Shown piece by piece: positions 7,604 to 11,093 of a stretch of DNA of 11,093 nucleotides. Below the pieces are notes generated by a model that saw nothing but the letters and a program-made list of their open reading frames with translations, had not been told where the DNA came from and did not search any database. Every line of letters begins with the position of its first letter. The stretch's first letter is position 1. The translations under genes were made by a program, and so were the position numbers. The DNA comes from Firmicutes bacterium CAG:145 (GTDB lineage Bacteria > Bacillota > Clostridia > Peptostreptococcales > Anaerovoracaceae): positions 1 through 11,093 of the forward strand of contig FR882576.1 in the NCBI GenBank assembly GCA_000435715.1, given 5' to 3'.

Positions 7604-8542
7604 ATGAAAGTATTTAATTCTTTAGATGAAATAACCGGCACAGAAAGTTGCGCCCTCGCTCTGGGTAATTTCGACGGAGTCCATAAGGGACATCAGGCGC
7701 TGATCGCTAAGGCCGTAAGGGCAGCAAAAAAACAAGGCATGAAGAGCGGAGTATTTACTTTTTCCAATCATCCCAAGGGACTTATGCCGGGGTGCAAAGA
7801 ATTTAAGAATATAATCTACAGTGAAGAAAAAGAGGCTTTGATCGCCCAGCTGGGAGTGGATTATCTTTTCAATATAGAGTTTAACGAGGCGATAATGACC
7901 ATGCCCCCGGCCGATTTTACACAGAAGTTACTGGTAGATAAATTCAAAGCTCGGGAAATATTCTGCGGATTCAACTACAGGTTCGGATTTAAAGCTGCCG
8001 GAAACGTGTCTTTTCTCAGGACGGAAGGAAAAAAACTTGGCTTCAAGGTCAACGTGATGGAACCGGTGAGCGTGGACGGCGAAGTGGTAAGTTCAACTCT
8101 GATAAGAAGTCTCATAAAGTCCGGCGACGTAGACGAATGTTACAAATATCTGGGCAGAAATTACGACATCGGAGGCGAGGTCGTGGTGGGAAACCGCCTC
8201 GGAAAGAGCCTGGGATTTCCTACTTCCAACATCATGATAGATGAGAACATGGTGACTCCGCCCAACGGAGTATATATAACTTACTGTATTTACAACGGAA
8301 AAAAGTATCCCAGTGTGACCAACGTAGGGGTGAAGCCTACGGTGGGCATATATAAAAAGAATGTAGAGACTCACATATTCAACTTTAACAAGGAACTCTA
8401 CGGAAAATATATTAAGGTGGAATTTCTCAAGATGACCAGAGACGAAGTTAAATTTAACGATATAGAACAGCTTTCCGCCCAGATCGCAAGAGACTGCGAG
8501 GAAGCGAAGGCATATCACGGTCTGCAAAAGACCCTGCCGTGA
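7604..8542 (+). CDS. ribF: Bifunctional riboflavin kinase / FAD synthetase
   Basis: RibF phosphorylates riboflavin to FMN and adenylylates FMN to FAD. The ATG at 7604 is 8 nt after AAGAGG (7590-7595). A GTG at 7595 is in frame but overlaps that Shine-Dalgarno site, so I reject it. The 312-residue product has the N-terminal FAD-synthetase nucleotidyltransferase domain with GNFDGVHKGH (21-30) and SSTLIR (163-168). The C-terminal riboflavin kinase domain has GKSLGFPTSN (200-209), TNVGVKPTVG (239-248), VETHIFNF (254-261) and a final helix (MTRDEVKFNDIEQL). Both activities look intact. It is the last gene of the cluster: a strong terminator begins 2 nt after its stop. No FMN-riboswitch-like element is visible in the 70-nt upstream gap. 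Confidence 0.97.
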   Translation: MKVFNSLDEITGTESCALALGNFDGVHKGHQALIAKAVRAAKKQGMKSGVFTFSNHPKGLMPGCKEFKNIIYSEEKEALIAQLGVDYLFNIEFNEAIMTMPPADFTQKLLVDKFKAREIFCGFNYRFGFKAAGNVSFLRTEGKKLGFKVNVMEPVSVDGEVVSSTLIRSLIKSGDVDECYKYLGRNYDIGGEVVVGNRLGKSLGFPTSNIMIDENMVTPPNGVYITYCIYNGKKYPSVTNVGVKPTVGIYKKNVETHIFNFNKELYGKYIKVEFLKMTRDEVKFNDIEQLSAQIARDCEEAKAYHGLQKTLP

Positions 8543-8543
8543 C

Positions 8544-8573
8544 AAAGACCCGAAAAAAGTTTTCGGGTCTTTT
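8544..8573 (+). terminator. Rho-independent terminator after ribF
   Basis: AAAGACCCGAAAA (8544-8556) pairs with TTTTCGGGTCTTT (8560-8572) around the 3-nt loop AAG, giving a 13-bp perfect stem with an overlapping T-tract (TCTTTTG). It closes the rimP-ribF operon. The A- and T-rich flanks make it nearly symmetric, so it may also terminate antisense transcripts. Confidence 0.92.
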
Positions 8574-8585
8574 GTTATAAACAGC

Positions 8586-8615
8586 TTGACTTTTTGTCCT
8601 GGGGGGGGGTAGACT
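8586..8615 (+). promoter_or_regulatory. Promoter of the surface-protein gene with poly-G spacer
   Basis: A sigma-A-like -35 TTGACT (8586-8591) is followed after 18 bp by a -10-like TAGACT (8610-8615). The last nine spacer bases are G. Losing one G gives the optimal 17-bp spacing; gaining one gives 19. No better -35/-10 pair is visible between the ribF terminator and the Shine-Dalgarno site AGAGGAGG (8646-8653). The -10 hexamer is imperfect (4 of 6 matches), so the assignment is moderate. Confidence 0.5.
8601..8609. repeat. Homopolymeric tract of nine G (possible phase-variation switch)
   Basis: Nine consecutive G bases lie in the intergenic region, directly adjoining the putative -10 box. 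It is the only G run of this length in the window. Such runs gain and lose bases by slipped-strand mispairing, and in Neisseria poly-G spacers between -35 and -10 switch expression of surface proteins (established). The run itself is observed; the switching here is inferred. Homopolymers are also prone to sequencing error, so the exact length may be off by one. Confidence 0.75.
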
Positions 8616-8629
8616 TATTTTGAATAAGT
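8613..8629. promoter_or_regulatory. Perfect 7+7 dyad at the expected transcription start (operator-like)
   Basis: ACTTATT (8613-8619), spacer TTG, AATAAGT (8623-8629) is a perfect inverted repeat. It overlaps the last bases of the putative -10 box and the predicted start site, the position where repressors usually bind. At the RNA level it would form a weak A/U hairpin in the 5' leader. Function is inferred from position only. Confidence 0.4.
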
Positions 8630-8658
8630 ATATTTTAAACGATAAAGAGGAGGAAAAG

Positions 8659-10479
8659 ATGGAGAGACAAGGTTTGATGAAGAAGAATCTTGCAGTCATT
8701 TTGGCTCTGGTAATGATCTTTACCATGTTTATTCCCGCAGCAACGGGAAGGGCATATGCGGCTCAGGACGCTGTCGTCAGCATAGACGGCAAGAGTCTTA
8801 ATGACGGAACGAACGACGTAGGAGGAGGCACTGCCGTTTTCAACAAGGCAGAGGGAACGCTGACTCTCAAAGATGTCAAATCGGAAAACGGCTTACTGAT
8901 CGTCTGCCAGGAAAAAAAGTTTACCGTCACTGTTGAAGGCACGACTTCCATAGGAAGTAAAGATGCGCAGATAAGCGGAGCTGCGATCTGGTCTGATACG
9001 CCTGAACTTGCAATTATAATAGCTGAGGGCGCTTCACTTTCCGTATATGCCAACGATGCCAACGCCGTTTATGCGTATAACGGAAATCTGGATATATCGG
9101 GAAAAGGAACTCTTACAGCTGATGTTACAGGCAAATACCCGGCTGTTTGCGCCGGTCTGGGTATTTCTATGAGCGGCGGCCTCTCTCTTTCTGTGGATTC
9201 GGAAAGAGCCGGAATCTTTTCAGAAAAGGGATATTTCAAGGCTGAAAACATCACCGGACAGATAAGATCAAATAACATAGGTATCGTAGCGCAGACATAC
9301 TATGTAGTAAATCCCGACACTGACGATGAGGATTATGTAGACGTTCCGTCCTGGATAGAACTGACTGACAGCGATATCAGCATCTCGTCGGCTCACGGAG
9401 CAGGTCTTCACTGCGGAACAGGAGGAATTACAGTAAGCGATTCCACCTTGGACATCAAGACCAGCAGAGATATCGACAACGATGAAGGATATGGCATGTA
9501 TTCCAACGGTACAGTCACTATAAAAGGCGATATGACGGATGTCACTGTTGACGGCGGAATAGGAATAGATGCGGATAGGTTGAATGTCGAGGGCGGAAAA
9601 GTAAAAGTGGATACTGAAGACAATTCTCTCTACGGATGGAAAGGAGTTTCCATTTCCGGCGGAGAGATTAACGTTCATTCTGTGCTTTACAGCGCTATAG
9701 CCACTAACAACGGCAGACTGGAGATCACCGGAAAAGATACGAAGGTAAAAGCTGTGAGCGACAGCGCCGAATATGCCTCCGTGAGAGTAGTGAGAGCAGG
9801 CAATGACAGCGGAATCTTCTTGGACGCATACGTCACTGCCGTCAATACTGCGGGCAACAAGCCTTTTGAAGGAAAGGTAAAAGGAGAGGGTCCGTCTATA
9901 ACCTTAGGAAGCAATTTCGAAGCTGACGGACTTGAGATATATACAGATGGTTCAGGCACTTCTTACTTCATCAAAGCCGGAGAAACGGGAGATGATCCGG
10001 CTCAGGGAGAGGTACAGATCTGCAAGCATGAATGGTCCGAGCCGGTATGGAACTGGAACGAAGACAAGTCAGAAGCTACGGTAACATTCACTTGCAAGAT
10101 CAATGAAGCTCATACCGAAAGTATAGAAGCGCAGATAACCAGCAAGACTACTGACGCCACCTGCGGAGCTGACGGCAAAACGGTTTATACGGCTAAGGCC
10201 ATCTTCGGCGGTGAAGAATATACAGATACAGAGGAAGTAGTGATTCCGGCCACAGGCAAGCACACGTATAAAGACGGAACGTGCGAGATCTGCGGAGCAA
10301 AGGATCCAGATTATCAGAAGCCGCAGGAGCCTTCAAAGGAGCCTTCTCAGAATACGTCTGACGGAGATGAGGACAACGTTCCTAAGACGGGAGATGAAAG
10401 CCTGCCGTATCTGTGGCTTGTCATCATGGCAGTCTCATTTGCAGCAACTGCAGGTATAAAGAAGAGATCGGAAAGATAA
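8659..10479 (+). CDS. Secreted, sortase-anchored beta-solenoid-like surface protein
   Basis: I do not recognise a named family. The ATG at 8659 is 5 nt after AGAGGAGG (8646-8653); an upstream in-frame TTG (8620) lacks an SD site. The 606-residue product starts with a signal peptide (basic start, hydrophobic about 10-28, likely cleavage AYA|AQ after 34). Residues about 36-430 are Gly/Asp/Ser/Thr/Val-rich with recurring strand-turn units such as ISGGEINVHS, ISGKGTLTADV and VEGGKVKVDT, as in right-handed beta-helix or carbohydrate-binding-like proteins. A module with KHEWSEPVWNWNEDKS (456-471) and GKHTYKDGTCEICG (533-546) follows, resembling repeats in clostridial wall proteins. A Pro/Glu/Ser linker leads to VPKTG (574-578), a hydrophobic helix (about 582-600) and KKRSER: a sortase signal. 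It has its own promoter and terminator. Ligand unknown; adhesion or glycan binding is inference. Confidence 0.85.
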   Translation: MERQGLMKKNLAVILALVMIFTMFIPAATGRAYAAQDAVVSIDGKSLNDGTNDVGGGTAVFNKAEGTLTLKDVKSENGLLIVCQEKKFTVTVEGTTSIGSKDAQISGAAIWSDTPELAIIIAEGASLSVYANDANAVYAYNGNLDISGKGTLTADVTGKYPAVCAGLGISMSGGLSLSVDSERAGIFSEKGYFKAENITGQIRSNNIGIVAQTYYVVNPDTDDEDYVDVPSWIELTDSDISISSAHGAGLHCGTGGITVSDSTLDIKTSRDIDNDEGYGMYSNGTVTIKGDMTDVTVDGGIGIDADRLNVEGGKVKVDTEDNSLYGWKGVSISGGEINVHSVLYSAIATNNGRLEITGKDTKVKAVSDSAEYASVRVVRAGNDSGIFLDAYVTAVNTAGNKPFEGKVKGEGPSITLGSNFEADGLEIYTDGSGTSYFIKAGETGDDPAQGEVQICKHEWSEPVWNWNEDKSEATVTFTCKINEAHTESIEAQITSKTTDATCGADGKTVYTAKAIFGGEEYTDTEEVVIPATGKHTYKDGTCEICGAKDPDYQKPQEPSKEPSQNTSDGDEDNVPKTGDESLPYLWLVIMAVSFAATAGIKKRSER

Positions 10480-10499
10480 TACTCATATCGAGTTATATG

Positions 10500-10529
10500 A
10501 AAGACCGCAGAAAAATTCTGCGGTCTTTT
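10500..10529 (+). terminator. Rho-independent terminator after the surface-protein gene
   Basis: AAAGACCGCAGAA (10500-10512) pairs with TTCTGCGGTCTTT (10516-10528) around the loop AAA: a 13-bp perfect stem ending in TCTTTTG. It lies 20 nt after the stop and isolates the surface gene from rpsO. Confidence 0.92.
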
Positions 10530-10561
10530 GAAAATACGGGCCAAAAGCCATTAAAAAGAGA

Positions 10562-10590
10562 TAGACAAAAGCATTTGTATGTGTTATTAT
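10562..10590 (+). promoter_or_regulatory. rpsO promoter (extended -10)
   Basis: TAGACA (10562-10567) as -35, a 17-bp spacer, and TATTAT (10585-10590) as -10, with TGT immediately upstream (10582-10584) giving an extended -10. The predicted start near 10597 leaves a leader of about 80 nt before rpsO. The strong terminator just upstream means rpsO needs its own promoter, which supports the call. Confidence 0.6.
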
Positions 10591-10608
10591 AAGTTGTTGA
10601 AATAAGTA

Positions 10609-10655
10609 CCTATTGCTTTGTCTGGCGACACTCCGGCGCTTCACGAGGCAGCAGG
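10609..10655 (+). promoter_or_regulatory. Foldable rpsO leader, candidate S15 autoregulatory site
   Basis: An outer stem can form from CCT (10609-10611) with AGG (10653-10655), and from TGCTTT (10614-10619) with GAGGCA (10645-10650), across a 2x2 internal loop. Inside, CTGG (10622-10625) pairs with CCGG (10633-10636), placing a U-G pair next to a G-C pair. S15 recognises a GU/GC motif in 16S helix 22, and rpsO leaders in several phyla carry unrelated S15-binding folds (established). The pairing was found by eye; an alternative inner stem GGCG/CGCT also exists. No match to a named RNA family is claimed. Confidence 0.35.
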
Positions 10656-10678
10656 CGGATAAGAAGAGGAGATATAAA

Positions 10679-10945
10679 ATGATTACTAAAGAAATGAAAC
10701 AGCAGATCATCAAAGATTATCAGCTCAAAGAGGGCGACACAGGCTCCCCTGAGGTACAGATCGCCGTCCTGACTTACAGGATCAACGATCTGAACGAGCA
10801 CCTGAAGGTTCACAAAAAGGACCACCACTCGAGAAGAGGACTTCTCAAGATGGTAGGACAGAGAAGAAACCTTCTTGCCTACCTTAAGGAGAAGGACCTG
10901 GAAAGATACAGAACACTTATCGCTCGTTTGGGACTGAGAAAATAA
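10679..10945 (+). CDS. rpsO: 30S ribosomal protein S15
   Basis: S15 is an early-binding 30S protein that organises the 16S central domain junction (helices 20-22) and contributes to an intersubunit bridge. The 88-residue product has the standard length. It keeps the rRNA-contact residues Thr21, Gly22, Gln27, His41, Asp48 and Ser51, within the motifs GDTGSPEVQIA and HLKVHKKDHHSRRGLL. The start ATG is 7 nt after AGAGGAG (10665-10671). The frame stays open upstream to about 10613, but that region is the leader and the family begins at MITKEMK. In B. subtilis rpsO follows ribF(ribC) directly and precedes pnp; here a surface-protein gene separates it from ribF. The leader may mediate feedback by S15 itself. 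Confidence 0.98.
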   Translation: MITKEMKQQIIKDYQLKEGDTGSPEVQIAVLTYRINDLNEHLKVHKKDHHSRRGLLKMVGQRRNLLAYLKEKDLERYRTLIARLGLRK

Positions 10946-10968
10946 GCAAGCTGCATAAGAGTTTAATC

Positions 10969-10998
10969 TAAGCGGGGAGCCAGCTCCCCGCTTACTTT
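10969..10998 (+). terminator. Terminator-like hairpin after rpsO
   Basis: TAAGCGGGGAGC (10969-10980) and GCTCCCCGCTTA (10983-10994) form a perfect 12-bp inverted repeat; the realistic loop is CCAG after the closing pair opens. The tail CTTTGTATCATTT is only moderately T-rich, so termination may be partial, leaving read-through to the next gene (pnp by synteny). It could also act as a 3'-end stabiliser or RNase III site. Confidence 0.65.
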
Positions 10999-11011
10999 GT
11001 ATCATTTGGTC

Positions 11012-11090
11012 ATGGCTCCCGGCATTGATTTTTAGGTTTTTCGGATCGTCCAAAAGTCGGCGGGACAGGAAAATCAATGCGGCGAGCCAT
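11012..11090. repeat. 79-bp near-perfect hairpin element at the right edge
   Basis: ATGGCTC (11012-11018) pairs with GAGCCAT (11084-11090), and GCATTGATTTT (11022-11032) pairs with AAAATCAATGC (11070-11080). The arms are separated by a 3x3 internal loop whose middle bases also pair. The 37-nt apical region can form a small GTCC/GGAC stem (11048-11051, 11063-11066). It lies downstream of the rpsO hairpin, with no obvious open frame of its own. It could be a dispersed palindromic repeat (REP- or MITE-like) or a structured leader of the downstream gene. Copy number cannot be judged from one window. Confidence 0.6.
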
Positions 11091-11093
11091 CGG

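Noticed and set aside
8620..8658. Upstream in-frame TTG start for the surface protein
   Set aside because: It lies at the predicted transcription start without an SD site, and would put 13 mainly polar residues before the signal peptide; ATG 8659 has a near-perfect SD.
10613..10678. In-frame N-terminal extension of S15 from a TTG codon
   Set aside because: The S15 family starts at MITKEMK, the ATG at 10679 has a good SD site, and the upstream bases form the leader.
10610..11077. Antisense open frame covering rpsO and the 3' hairpins
   Set aside because: It runs through rpsO, the terminator and the palindromic element; no recognisable protein and no start signal.

Overview
The window is the classic nusA-infB translation and RNA-metabolism cluster of a low-to-moderate-GC Gram-positive bacterium. 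I place it in Bacillota, most likely class Clostridia. The order rimP-nusA-rnpM(ylxR)-ylxQ-infB-rbfA-nrnA-truB-ribF, then rpsO, supports this. So do strong AAGGAGG-type Shine-Dalgarno (SD) sites, heavy use of AGA/AGG arginine and ATA isoleucine codons, NusA without E. coli-type AR repeats, and a sortase-anchored surface protein. A family or genus cannot be assigned safely from the sequence alone.

Region 1 (1-8573) is a tightly packed plus-strand operon that enters from the left. A hairpin at 4-22 precedes rimP. Then come rimP (30S maturation), nusA (transcription elongation/antitermination), rnpM and ylxQ (small RNA-binding proteins, overlapping by 11 nt), infB (IF2, with a long low-complexity N-terminus), rbfA (30S cold-shock maturation), nrnA (nanoRNase/pAp phosphatase), truB (tRNA U55 pseudouridine synthase) and ribF (FMN/FAD synthesis). 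Gaps are 2-70 nt and no strong terminator occurs until 8544-8573, just after ribF. Nearly every gene acts on ribosome assembly, translation initiation, or RNA modification and turnover.

Region 2 (8574-10530) is a single-gene cassette for a 606-residue secreted, wall-anchored protein: signal peptide, beta-solenoid-like repeats, a Cys/His-containing C-terminal module and a VPKTG sorting signal. It has its own promoter and terminator and separates ribF from rpsO, which are neighbours in B. subtilis. A run of nine G lies in the spacer between the putative -35 and -10 elements, and a perfect 7+7 dyad lies at the expected transcription start. This is the classical architecture of a phase-variable promoter and the most interesting signal in the window.

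Region 3 (10531-11093) has a promoter, a foldable leader that may be an S15 autoregulatory site, rpsO (ribosomal protein S15), a terminator-like 12-bp inverted repeat, and at the right edge a 79-bp near-perfect hairpin element (11012-11090) that may be a dispersed repeat or a leader of the next gene. By synteny the next gene is probably pnp, but it is outside the window.

I see no tRNA, rRNA, CRISPR array, transposase or phage gene. No gene-free stretch exceeds 300 bases.
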